Assembly: GCA_022410635.1 (NCBI GenBank)
Contig: JAJVDF010000298.1
Span: forward strand, 380,810 to 444,809
Reading direction: 5' to 3'
DNA: 64,000 nucleotides
Source: Tretioscincus oriximinensis
Taxonomy: Eukaryota > Chordata > Lepidosauria > Squamata > Gymnophthalmidae
The notes beneath the pieces were generated by a model that was not told the DNA's origin, ran no database searches, and worked only from the letters and a program-made list of their open reading frames with translations. Shown here piece after piece: positions 1-11,600 of this stretch. The position numbers and the translations under genes are program-made. How positions within the stretch are numbered: position 1 is the stretch's first letter; every line of letters begins with the position of its first letter.

Positions 1-77
1 CATACTATCGCATAGTATGGATATATTTTTTAAAATGTATACTTATACTCCAACCAAAGGGTAGGGCACACAGCTTT

Positions 78-240
78 TTGTTGTTTTTTTCCATAACAGA
101 CACCCTGTGAAGTTGGCTGAGATAGTTCTAAAGAACTAGGATTGCCACAAGATCACTCAAGTGGCATCTTGGAGGAGTTTGGAATCAAACTGGGAGACTG
201 TCTGATGAGTCCAGCACTCTAACCATTACGCCAAACTGGA
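78..240 (-). repeat. tRNA-derived SINE
   Basis: Read on the - strand, positions 233-223 give an A-box-like TGGCGTAATGG and 190-181 a B-box-like GTTTGATTCC. The CTGTGAC/CAGGGTGTCTGTT part follows at about 115-78. The same 3' half recurs on the + strand at 63,100-63,180. The RNA polymerase III promoter layout marks a tRNA-derived SINE, not a functional tRNA, since the rest does not fold as a cloverleaf. Confidence 0.6.
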
Positions 241-1439
241 TATGGATACAACTTTTAGAGAGGAACCACCATAATCCACCTCCTGTACATGGATAGTATC
301 AAGTTTTGTGCTGAGAGTGAGTTGGGCATTGATACGTGATTGATCTCCCAATTGTCTAAAGTGAAGGTGTTGAGGTGTCATTTGGTTTGGAAAAATGTGG
401 ATGAATCATTGTAATCAAATAACAGATAAGACAAAAGTCAGGTGTGATACCAGTGATAATAGGAGCAGTGATGGTAGTGACCCCCATAGTTGGAAGAGTG
501 GTTTCAATAAATCCCAAGATAAACATTGGAGATCTTTTTTCAGAAGTGCACAGCCCTGAGAACAGCAAATAAATTGCACAGGGCCTTTGATAAAAAACCC
601 AAGTGTGAGGTAGACATGCCAATCATCTCTAAGGAATGACTGTTTACACATTAGTTTGAAGTGGTACAAGCCATAGTTTAACAACAGGTCCTTTCCATAT
701 TAAGCTGCAGGATTGTTCCCGAAGACAGCATCCACATCCAATTTCACAGGAGGTCAAACCCACTACTAGTATACTCTACCCACATTGAACAGCCAGCCTA
801 AAATGGCTCTTTTGTTCAGGACATAGGTAGATACTTTTTTACAATGCAGGCATTTCCATGTTCCAGTTTAGTGGCTGTACCTCAGTGGTTGTTTGCTCTT
901 GTCCATTTGAGAATATGGAAGTTCTCTTTGAAGCTTGTGTGGGCTTCTGTGTGTCCCAGGACAGCCATCCAAACGATCTATGACCCCAGCTGATCTACCA
1001 CTCCAGTTGCTCATTCTGACTTAATAGTCCAGAAGATCTAAATGCAGAAGCAATTTATGTGTTGTATTTCCTTCATTTTCTTTCATCTGTTCCAATTCTT
1101 TCAGGACTCAACATTACTGAATGACCTCTAGTTCTGTCATCTATTTTATATCTCACTTTGCAGAGTTTCTGATCTAAAAGGCCTTAATGTTGCAAAGGTA
1201 CCACATGGAAAAGTTTGAATGTTTAAATTGCCTTCTTTTGAAACTCCCAGCTTTGTTCTACTCTATTTGAAGGGTGATAACTAAAGCAAAATTCAGGTTG
1301 TCTCATCAGACTTCAACTATTTTGATGGTGATCTAAGAATGGAGATTTCATGGCTGGTTTCCATTTCATTCGTTACGATTTCTGGAACTCAATTTGAACT
1401 TTCAGCTATAACTGTGATATTATTACAATATTGAAAACA

Positions 1440-1500
1440 GTATTACTACTTTCTAGCAAGAGGGTCTGATAGCACCTTAGAGACTTGATTGCATGAGCTC
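1440..1500 (+). repeat. Fragment of 'tagcaccttagagact' dispersed repeat
   Basis: The piece tctagcaagagggtctgatagcaccttagagactt recurs in diverged form at 13,400-13,775, 29,140-29,325, 31,660-31,770 and 39,940-40,125. Copies pair a 'TAGCACYTTAGAGACTAAC' end with a 'GAAAGC..ATGCC' middle, a layout I recall from widespread amniote repeats. The class is not certain. Confidence 0.45.
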
Positions 1501-2829
1501 ATATTTGCATCCTTGGCTTTCTGTTGGTTTTTAAAGTACTACTAGATCCCATTGATAGAAATACTGATCCAGACGAACGAATGTGCTTCTTAGGCTATGG
1601 TCATGCCTTAGCTTTTATCCAAATCGAAACCGTTCTCCATACACAGAGATTAATCTCAAAATTCCATTTCACGCCTTGCCATGGACTTTTCTTCTCTGAT
1701 CAGAAGTATCTGGTGTATAGATAATTCCTGATGGGGAAGGAAGAAGTGTCTTTTGGTAAAGTGGGCAACAGAGGGGTGTGCGTGTGATGGTTTTAAAGAG
1801 TGGTTTGGGCGATTGCAGCTGCCACTCCTTGTTGAAGTTTGCCTTTTAGTAGCAACCCTGGGCCACAGTTGCAGTTCAAGCTCTGTGTATGTGGGGGTGT
1901 ATGGCTTTTATGACTGCAACTCCCCCCCCTTTCCTGCTGCAGCTAAGAGGGTATTTCAGTAGGGTTATTCCAACACATACACTATATTGCCAAAAGTATT
2001 TGCTCATACATGCATTCAGTTGTGTGGGTGGGTGAGCATACTTAGGCTACATTCTGTTTGCATGTAAAATTGAATTAGGAAGCATTTAAATCCACTTCGC
2101 TTTCCCCCTTCTTCCCTGCTGCATTTCAGCTCTGCTTCAGTGGGCTGACACAGATCAGGGAAACCGTGGAGCAAGCACATGCCATTTGAGTGCACACAAC
2201 ACATCTGGTTTTTAATTAATCCCTGCCTTTGTGTGCATGTTTCCCCTTGTATAAAAAAGCAAGGATTGCCCTGGATCACTTTTTAGGTCCTACGGAACCA
2301 TAAGCAAATCCAAGGAAGGTGTCTGTGTATCCAAAACAGTGGATTGTTACGGGTCTCCCCATTTCTTTCTTTCTGCTGCCTTTGGGGTTTCAAATGACTC
2401 TCTGCTGCTCCAGCGTGGGACCTCTGAATGTTTGTCAGCAGCAACAATGGGGAGACCACAGCGATCTGTTGTAGGAGAATTTTCTTCTATGGCTAACCAT
2501 TACCAGAGTGCACTTAACGCGAATTGGTGCAGCTTTCAGAGCAAACTTGGCTCTGACGCCAGGTTGCTCTGCAAATGTCACATGGTGAAAGCATTTCCCT
2601 TTTGAAGAAAATGGGAAATGTGCCTGCCCATTGCAAAACAACACAGCACTCACACCTGTTTTTTCATGTAGTGCTAATGCAGTCAGGTTTCCTTACATTA
2701 GGATGACTTGGACGCCACAAAGTTGGCTGCACTTATGCCATCCTAGCATAAGGAAAGCAAAAAGAAAAGCTATTTCCCATTTTAAAAAACAAAGTGGCAG
2801 AAAAGCAGCTATTTTAACCTATTCCCTAG

Positions 2830-3160
2830 GTTCTAGGGATATTTAGTCTGCAAAGGAGATGACTGATAGTTATCTGCAAATATCTGAAGGGTGTCACAGA
2901 GCAGAAGGATCAACACATGGAAATGCTAGCAGCAATGAAATTAAACTGTAAGGGAATTGATACAGATTAGGTATCAATAAAATCATTCTGTCAGTAAAGC
3001 TGATCAGCCAATGGAATAGACTGCCACAGGAAGTGGTGAGGTGGAAATCTTCAAACAAAGGTTGGACAATTATCTGTCTGGGATGGTTTTGTGAATTCTG
3101 CATACAGTAGAGAGTTAGTTCTGATGACCTTGGAAGTCCCCTCCAATTCTATGATTCTAG
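2830..3160 (+). repeat. CR1-type LINE 3' end
   Basis: The + strand keeps degraded reverse-transcriptase C-terminal wording (WNRLPQEVV-like at about 3,012-3,045, from ccaatggaatagactgccac) and ends in ctccaattctatgattctag. The ATTCTATGAT tail is the hallmark of CR1 3' ends. The copy is 5'-truncated and full of stops. Confidence 0.75.
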
Positions 3161-3519
3161 GAGTCCATGAACTTTTGGATAAAAGCTTGACTAGGCCACT
3201 CACAAGAAAGTTATTTTGGGGGTACAAACAGTTTTCACTTCAGAAGATTATTTGAGAACATCTCTGTCTAGCCTGAAATGGTTCTTTCAGGGCAATCTGA
3301 ATGGTATGATTTATCTGCTTGCATAAATCACCTCTGCAGGACAAACGAGAAGTTGTTTTGGCTCATGCACATGCTAGGGAAGCAAAATCTTTATTGGCAG
3401 CGTTTTGAAAAGAGCCTATGAGCATAAATCAGAAGCCAATTCAGAATCAGTGGCGTATTCCTGTACGTTGCCTTCAATAGTCCACTTCTTGATTAGATCA
3501 ATGCTATTTTTGAAGATAG

Positions 3520-3521
<2 letters not shown>

Positions 3522-3586
<65 letters not shown>
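3522..3586. repeat. (AT)n microsatellite
   Basis: About 32 uninterrupted AT dinucleotides. Such a run can extrude as a cruciform and is prone to slippage, so its length in the assembly may be unreliable. Confidence 0.95.
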
Positions 3587-3589
<3 letters not shown>

Positions 3590-4777
3590 GGCAACTTTAA
3601 TATTGTGAAGTGAATAAGAAATTTAAATGCATGGTGGATGATTTACTCAGTCATCATTATGAGTAACCAAAATTTCATCAACATAGGAGGCAAATGAGCT
3701 GACAGAGAAGAATAATGCACATGCACTGCAAAAATAACAATTCAGAAAGATGATGAGTCCCGTGCTTAGTTATCCAAATTGCTAGCTTTGTGCTGCTGAC
3801 CTTTTAACAGATAGTTGCAGGTGTTAATAGTCAAGTCTGGGCTCTTCTTCATTTGTTTTTGTGGGCTAATCAGTTCCCAGGACAGTGAATGGACTTTGGG
3901 CAATTCTGCCCTGACTAGTATACAAGGATCCTCTGTTCTTCAGATTGGTGCTGTCTAAGGGAGGATCCAGGCAAAATCCTGCAGCAGCATCCTGTCCCTT
4001 CCTGGACCTGAAGATTTCAGAGCATGATATAACCATTCATGAAGTGAATGGTTTCCTCATCCAAAGGGTAGGATATATAATGCTTCTTCACTAATCTTTT
4101 GAATGTATGCAATGAAGATGTCAGGCATAGCCCACAGCAAAAACTATTCCATAGTCTGGGAACTACCATTGAGAAGACTTGGGTCTCCACCTTTAACTGC
4201 TGGAAGTGATGTTATAGGTGGCAGAGCCTCCCCTGCTGATTTTAAGGCATAGGCAAGTGAATCATAGAGTTGGAAGAGACCTCCAGGATCAATGGGTCCA
4301 ATCCCCTAATCAATGCAGGATTCATAGGCAGGTTGATACAAAAGAAAACATCCCTTTAGATATTTGAGGTCTCAAAGAAAACTTCCCTTGAACTGAGCTC
4401 AGTGGTGAATGGATTCTTTGGGAGTGCAGTGCTGAAGAAGACTTTTGAAAGTTCCTTGAACCAAAAGAACATCAACTCCAGAAGGACAAATAATAAACCC
4501 CAAAGCTCAGATACTCTGGCCGCATAATAAAAAGACAAGGCTCACTGGGAAGGAGTCTTGTACAGGAAATGATTCAAACTATGATGTGAAGGGGGTAGCC
4601 AAGGATGACATGGATATATATTTCTTTGGAAACAGTAGAAGACAGACCATTGTGTCACAAAGAGTCAGCACAACTGAATGATTGAACATCAGTAATGGGC
4701 AAATATGCAATTAGTGCAGCTCTTTTCAGACTAACATGATAGGCACTTGGCACTTATGGCCAAGAACACTTCCAAGC

Positions 4778-5300
4778 CATAAGAACATAAGAGGAGCCCT
4801 GCTGAATGAGGGCAGAGCCCACCTAGTCCGGCATTCTGTCTCACACAGTGGCCTACCAGTTGCAGCTGGGCAATCTCAAGCAGAAGAAGGGAAAATCTTC
4901 ACCCGTTCTCAACTCCCTGCAAATGGTATTTCAGGAATGCTGCCTGTTACTCCATCACAAAGGCAGTATCAAAAATCCATCCTAGTAGCTATTTACCAGT
5001 ATACCCTTGTTTAATCCTGTCTTAAAGCTGTCCAGGCTTCTAGCTACCACCACTTCTTCTGGAAGTAAATTTCACAGACCAATAATCCTCTGGGTGAAAA
5101 AAACACTTTCCTTTGTCTGTTCTAACCCTTTTCCTTATCAATTTAAAGGAATGTCCCCTGGTCCTAGTGTTGTGTGATAGAGAAAACATTTTTTCTTTAT
5201 TCACCTGATCTGTCCCATGCACGATTTTATACACTTCAATCAGATCACCTCTTAAATGCCATTTTTGAGGCATCTTCAAGGGAAGCCCCATGTAGCTCAC
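4778..5300 (-). repeat. CR1/L3-like LINE 3' fragment
   Basis: It starts aagaacataagaggagccct on the + strand, the reverse complement of a TTATGTTCTT tail. On the - strand it encodes LRGDLIEVYKIVHGTDQVNK, then [16 protein letters not shown] and RVRTDKGKCFFHPEDYWSVK, the C-terminal tail of CR1-clade reverse transcriptase. Copies of this family recur at 6,973, 10,508, 27,778, 36,808, 38,560, 59,831 and 63,545. Confidence 0.75.
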
Positions 5301-6720
5301 ATTACATAGTCCAATCTAGAAGTTATCAGAGTATGGACTACTATGACCAGAGCATCTGTTTTCAGAATGAACCACAGCTGGAGAACCAGCAGTAACTGGA
5401 AGTACCATATGACTACATCTTCATTTGAGCTTCAAATTTCAATAGGGAGACTAAAAGCACCCTGGGATTTTGCACCTGCCCTTCCCCATCAAGAACAGGG
5501 TTCTTCACAGTTTCATGGACTCAAGTTCAGTCATCTGACATACTGTCACCTCTGTTATGTCTGAATTCAGCTTCAGTTTAGAGGAACAACAAATACCTGA
5601 CAAGGTTTGAAGGAGGTATGCAGTTTTTCATCTCTGGGTGATAACCTATGAGGGAGTACTCAAAGGAAGTAGTTTGAGAGGGACAGGACAATCCAATTAT
5701 GTCTGAGAAAACAGAAAAAATTGTGAAGAGCAATTTGAAATATATTAACAATTGTGGGGAAACATCATTTTGTCTTGAACTGGGTGGTCCTGTCATTTGA
5801 GAACTTGCTCTTGAAATAAACCACCTTCTGAAGCCAGGATGGAACAATGGTTGGCTTAATGACCACTCAATAACGCTTACCTAAAAAACCTGGGAGATAA
5901 GAAAATATACTCTTGTAAATTGTTTTTAATCCAGTGCATGATTGAAGTGGCTTTCTCTTTGTATTTAAGACTGAAGGAAGATTGTTTGGCAATATGTCAA
6001 GGTTGTGGAGTGTTTTCCAGCATGCTGTACAAGGAGCTTTATGCAGCTTTATGTGGGGATGGGGCCTTGAAGATGTCACCGGCAATACACTGCACCCATT
6101 CGGAAGCGATTGTACCTTTTATTTCAAGGTCCGTGTCTTTTGTGGAACTGTCTCTTCATATTTACACTAACCAAGGCAGTGGGGGAGGAAGAGGAGACTA
6201 GAGATAACTTTACAGTATTAGCATGCATGGAAGTATGCAAAACTGCACTAACTAAAGAGACTTCAGCAGATCTTTAACCACTTCCTTTTAACACACTTGG
6301 AAGTATCCTGTTTCCTGGCAATAAAATTATCCTAACTAAAGAAACCTCAGCAGATCTTTAACCACTTTCTTTGAAATAATGATATTGAGTGCTGCATGCT
6401 GGCAAAAATATGCAGTTTCATTTGGAAGTGAGAAAGTGTTTGGCATCAGCCCTCCTTTTAGCATCTTTGTGACATTCTTCTTCTATAAAATAAGCATGCT
6501 GTCTCGACGGAAGGGAAACATGAGAGTTTCTGTATGTGGAGGGAAGCAGTTTGTAGTTGAGGTGACCTGCCATACCCAAGTTCTGCAAAATTCTTGGGGT
6601 GTATTGGGAGTTGCACTTCAGTCCATTGATAATCCATAGTGTCTGTTATGGCATATCTTGGAATAAAGTTTCTTGTATCAGCAATGCTTATCTCTGTTTA
6701 CTGCCATGAATTTTTGAAAT

Positions 6721-6790
6721 CACCTTGCTTGGGGCCCTGAGACCTTCGGGTATAGGGCGGGGTATAAGTATAAATAAATAAATAAATAAA
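6721..6790 (+). repeat. L2-like 3' tail
   Basis: The end ccctgagaccttcgggtata followed by gggcggggtataa and (AAAT)n is shared with 58,675-58,735. The reverse form is seen at 9,120-9,185. This is the 3' end of an L2-like LINE, or of a SINE that borrows it. Confidence 0.6.
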
Positions 6791-6972
6791 GGCAGTCATA
6801 AAATAAAAGCATATAAAAACTAACTGAAGGAAGTGAGTGAGCATTCAGCTGGTTTTAGGGAACCTAAAGTCAAGTGATTTTGGAACCTCCAGATAGGAAG
6901 CAGAGAGAAGATGGCAATCTTCAGTCTGGTAGCATGATAAAGAGTTCATTGGCAGGATCATCTTTAGATTCT

Positions 6973-7395
6973 GAACATAAGAACGTAAAAGGACCCCTGC
7001 TGAACTGAGGCGGAGCCATCTAGTCCTGGATGTTGGATACAGTGGCCTACCAGTTGCACCTGGACATCTCAAGCAGAAGAACGCAAAATCTTTACCTGTT
7101 CTCAACTCCCTGCAAAATGCATTTCAGGAATCCTGCCTGTTCTCCATTCTGGAGGCAGTATCAAGAAATCCATCCTAGTACCTATTTATACCCTTGGTGA
7201 CCATGAACTTGTCTAATTCTTTCATAAAGCTACCCAGGCTGCCAACTGCTACAACCTCTTCTTGAAGTAAATTTCACAGACCAATGACCCTTTGAGTGAA
7301 AAAATACTTTACTTTGTCTGTCCTAACTCATCTACCTATCAGTTTCATTTTCTCTATTCATCATACATGATTTTATATACTTCAACCAGATAATT
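6973..7395 (-). repeat. CR1/L3-like LINE 3' fragment
   Basis: This is a second copy of the gaacataag...ggacccctgctgaa family, with the same order of blocks (tctcaagcagaag, ctcaactccctgcaaa, ggcagtatcaagaaatccatcc) as 4,778-5,300. It is diverged and truncated. Confidence 0.7.
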
Positions 7396-8441
7396 CTACT
7401 TCTGCGTTCTGCATTCTACTTCTGATCTAAAAACAGCCTGGATGGTGCAAAAGATGTTATAGATTGTAGGAAATTTAATAGGTCTCTTTGTTTAAATGAG
7501 AGGCAACTGAAGTCTTTGAGAACTTTATTGGCATACAATGTGATAGGAATATTAACATATATATATATATCCTTATTGGGACATTCATCCATGGAAATCA
7601 TTGGTTGATGCAGTCTTCAAGTGATGAATGTGTGTTTGGTAGAGATATGCACAAACTTAAAACTATTGTTTAGTTTGATTTGAACTTCAAATCAAAGGTT
7701 GTTCTTTGCCCAAGATAATAATTGAAAAGGCTTGTCCTTTAATATGAAGAAAATATTTATGGGTATGAAATTGTTTACTTCAAATAAAGGTGGTTCAATT
7801 TCAAAACATCTGGTTAAAAACTGAACACATTAGAAAACAAACTGGTTTGGTTCATCTCTAATAATTGGGAATCTTTGTATTGAATCTCACTATGAGCAAA
7901 TGCTATACCTGAAGAAGACTCCTACATTATTTCTGGATAGGGATGGAAAGGGTTATTGCCTGAGATTATGTGAACTATTAGGAACTGTGCCAACAACTAA
8001 ATGTAGCTGCAAACAATCTTGAGTTTGATTAATCAGGGATTAATCAGGCACACGGGGGATTCAGACCACAGTGATACTTACATGATGAGACTTACCGTGA
8101 TGAGACTTACGGATCATGATGATATTTAACGCTCTACAATGCACCTGGAAAAAGGTCCTTTGCTTCAGAATATTATTTGGTGGGCTATAAATGTAAATAA
8201 ATAAATAAAATTAAATAAATAAGAAGTCTTCCTGTGTGTACAGATCCTTAATAGTATTACCACAATAAGACAATGCCAGCACAGCACAATGCAGAATCAC
8301 TGGCTAAACATGCTCAGTGTTTTAACATGTTGTGTGCCTGCATCTTCCATTAGAAAATTATTGCATTGCAAAGAAGAAAGAGAAAGTTTGTTTTTCATTG
8401 GGCTTCAAGAAGTAACTCTGCATGTTCTTGACAATTCACAG

Positions 8442-8651
8442 GTGAAAGTGATGGTAAGAATTTGCCCATCGCAAGAAATGCACGATACATCTGAGTCTAT
8501 GTCATTTCTAAAAGTGGATCCACGGAAAAAGCAAATCACACTTTATGACCCATCTGCAAATGGTGCCTCCGGCGCAAGTCACCGAAGAGGAGCTGTAGCT
8601 GTCCCAAAGATGTTTGCCTTTGATGCTGTATTCTCCCAGGATGCTTCTCAG
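8442..8651 (+). CDS. KIF26A: KIF26A exon: start of motor domain
   Basis: This is a 210-base exon of 70 codons with phase 0 at both ends. It starts [11 protein letters not shown] and ends [13 protein letters not shown]. These are the first beta strand of a kinesin motor (the usual VRVRP segment) and the strand with the FxFDxVF motif. The acceptor is ...ttcacag and the donor is gtattg. The open frame extends upstream of the acceptor into the intron, but that part shows no kinesin similarity, so the AG at 8440-8441 sets the exon border. Confidence 0.9.
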
Positions 8652-11600
8652 GTATTGGAGCCAAAGATGCCAAGCTAATAATTTGGTTTGCTGCCATGTC
8701 ATTTTACTTCCAGCACGAGAACTCTTTGCTGCTTTTAGGGAGATTTTTTCTTCTTCGAATTAGTTGCTTTAATTACTGGGAAGGCATGCTAATTAATAGT
8801 CAGTTCGCAAGGTCTCATGCTGTTTTAATTTAGCCCAGATGTGAAATTAAGAAGCGATATCTGCGGAGATAATTCTGCTCTGCCAGTACTTCCCTGTTGC
8901 ACGTCTCCATGTTATTTAAAGCAACACACGCATGCACAAACACAGACTGTGACTTGCAGCTGCAAAGATCAGAATGAGGAGCCCCTTGCGTTTTTCAGAA
9001 GAACATTCATAAACACGTGCTTCCTTGTGATCCTTTGGGATCTGCTCTACATTTAGCAGATTACCTGCAGTTTATCTGACAGAAGAAAGCAGCATTTTCA
9101 TAATGTGTTCTGGGAAGCATAGATTTATTTATTTATTTGCATTTCTATACCACCCAATAGCCGAAGGTCTCAGATAGGTTAACAATAAAAAGCAAATTAA
9201 TTTATTGAAATATGAAAGTATGGAAGGGAGAGCAGTTTTTTCAGCTGAAGGCCAGGATAAATCGAATCAATGCAAGCAGAGGGAGGCTGTCCCATAGTTT
9301 GGGGGTTGCCACAAAGAATGCTGTATCCCAGGCTCCTATTCTCCTTGCCACCGAGAGAGGTGGTATAGTCAGGAGGGCCTCCTCTGCACAAGCAGGCTGA
9401 TATGTGAGAAGGCATTTCTTTAGATATTTGAGATCCAAGTTATGTAGCTTTGTGTACATTTTTCCAACTAAAAGGACTGGAGCGGCATAGACCAATTCTG
9501 GGGGGAAAACTGTTCATTCATCTGGACATACTGGCCCATCCTGAACTTCCCTGGTAATCCAGAATAACTCTCTATAGTCCATATCAGTTGCACGGGACTA
9601 GTGGTTTCCCAAATCAGATCAGAGCCCTAGATAAGAGATCTGCATTAATTGGTACAATAATTATACCAGGACTATTTGTCCTGGAAGAAACAACTGCGTA
9701 TTCACACGTATAGGTTTCACTGGAATATGGGCTACAAGGGACATGCAGAATTGTGATTGTGCATCCACTGTCGTTATTCAGTATAGGACTCAGCCATCCA
9801 ACTCACTATATGTAGACTCTGCTTGCTACAGCTATTCCAGAACAATCAACTCTGGAAGTACTAATATGGAACTAGCAAGGTAAGTGCAGAAAAGGCCAGA
9901 GGCAAAGGGGATCCTTAGGCATTGAATGCGGAATGTATTCACATCTCCATGCATACCATCCTATCTACCCTATCCTTAAATTAGGGAGAGACCTTCTGAA
10001 CCAAAGCTCACTGAATGCTCTTGGGCTATCAATAGCTACTAGAATGGATTGCTTGATACTGACTCCAGGATGGGGAACAGGGAATCAAGAACCTGAAAAA
10101 CTATTTGCAGGGAGTCGAAAGCTCCCTGCTTGCCTTCTTCTGCTTGAGATGCCCAAGTGCAATTGGTAGGCCACTGTATTAAGACAGAATGCTGGACTAT
10201 CTGGACTGTGGCCCCATTCAGCAGGGCTCTTCTACGTACTAGTTACCCTCTATGTTTATAGGATCTTTGAAGGAAAGTGATGGTTGATCTCTATCCTGTT
10301 GTAGGCAGTGTTCAAGTTTATGGCTGCCTCTACCTGTGGTGATTGTGACTGTGTAATGTGGCCAATGGTTGCAAAAGTTTGAGAAATGACCGTAAAATTC
10401 CAGTGGTAGCTGCCGTGAGTAAGCCTGTTTTAGTGACTTCCAGAAAGACCAAGATGCCCACAATCCTATTTAGGCCACAGCCACAGGCTGTCAGCCCAAC
10501 CTACATTAAGAACATAAAAACATAAGAAGAGCCATACTGGATAGGGCCACAGACCATCAAGTCCAGCATTCTGTCTCACACAGAGGCCCACCAGATGCAC
10601 CTGGGCAGTCCGAACAGAGGAAAGCAAAATATGCATCTGTTCATGACTCCCTGCAAATGGTATCTCAGGAGTCCTGCCTGTTGCTTCATCCCGGAGGCAA
10701 CATCCAGACATCCATTCTAGTATCCATCTATACCCTTGGTGTCCATAAACCTGTCTAGTCCTATCTTGAAACTATCCAAGCTGTTAGCTACCACTACCTC
10801 TTCAGGAAGTAAATTCCACAGGGCGATGACCCTCTGGGTGAAAAAATACTTTCCTTTGTCTGTTCTCACTTTTCTACCCAACAATTTTAAGGAGTGCCCT
10901 CTGCTCCTTGTGTTGTGTGATAGAGAAAACATTTCTCTATTCACCCTGTCCATCCCATGCATGATACATTATTGGTTGTGCAGCTGGGAAGGACATAGAA
11001 TATGATTCCTTAACCTAAGCAGCTGAACAGAACGGTGACAATATAAACACAATAAATAATACTTTTGAAAAGTTGCTTAACTTGAACAAATTTTAAATTG
11101 CTTTTGTTTTACAGTGCTCCTGTCAGTTAATCTCTTTTTTTAATTTTTTTTTAAACTGCTGTCCCCATAGAGAAATGTATTTGTATTTTAAGAACAAAAT
11201 TCTACATTTGAGACCCTAAAATGTCTGGAGAGAGGGAAGAATAAGTAAACNGTATTCTTTCTGCCTCCGCTTCCCTTTTTTGTTTTAATGAATATGGGGT
11301 CCCGTAGCTAAGATAAAATGCAAACATTTTTCAAAATGTTAATTCTGGTTTCTTAACTCTATCTTGGCTTTCCTTGCAATGTATGTAGGTAAGATCTTTT
11401 ACAGTAAACCTGCCACTATTTCGCGAAAGACATGGATGAGGTATTATATGAGCCCAATGCTTCGAAAGATAGTGTTTCTTTTGTTACTGTGAGGTCATAA
11501 AATTGATACTCCTTGGGAGCCAGGATAATGGGATAGGAAACTAGTATGAGCGTATATAGTAGCTTTTATTAGAGAAAAATGGAATATGGGCACTAAAATA

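Larger units (their letters stand above)
1..8441 (+). other. Intron of KIF26A upstream of the first motor exon, with repeats
   Basis: No exon was recognised here. Because 8442 opens in phase 0 behind a good acceptor, the stretch should be intron of the same gene. It holds a SINE (about 78-240), CR1-like fragments (2,830-3,160; 4,778-5,300; 6,973-7,395), an (AT)n run, a partial 84-base duplication (6,248 and 6,332) and L2-type tails (6,721-6,790; 8,165-8,222). A piece of another dispersed repeat (aatgcagaatcactggctaaacatgctcagt) lies near 8,288. The remainder is AT-rich sequence in which I see nothing further. Confidence 0.7.

Noticed and set aside
181..233. A tRNA gene on the - strand
   Set aside because: A- and B-box-like motifs are present, but the sequence continues as a SINE body and does not complete a cloverleaf.
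3405..3587. Frame ending in an Ile-Tyr repeat
   Set aside because: The repeat is the (AT)n microsatellite; the rest lacks similarity.
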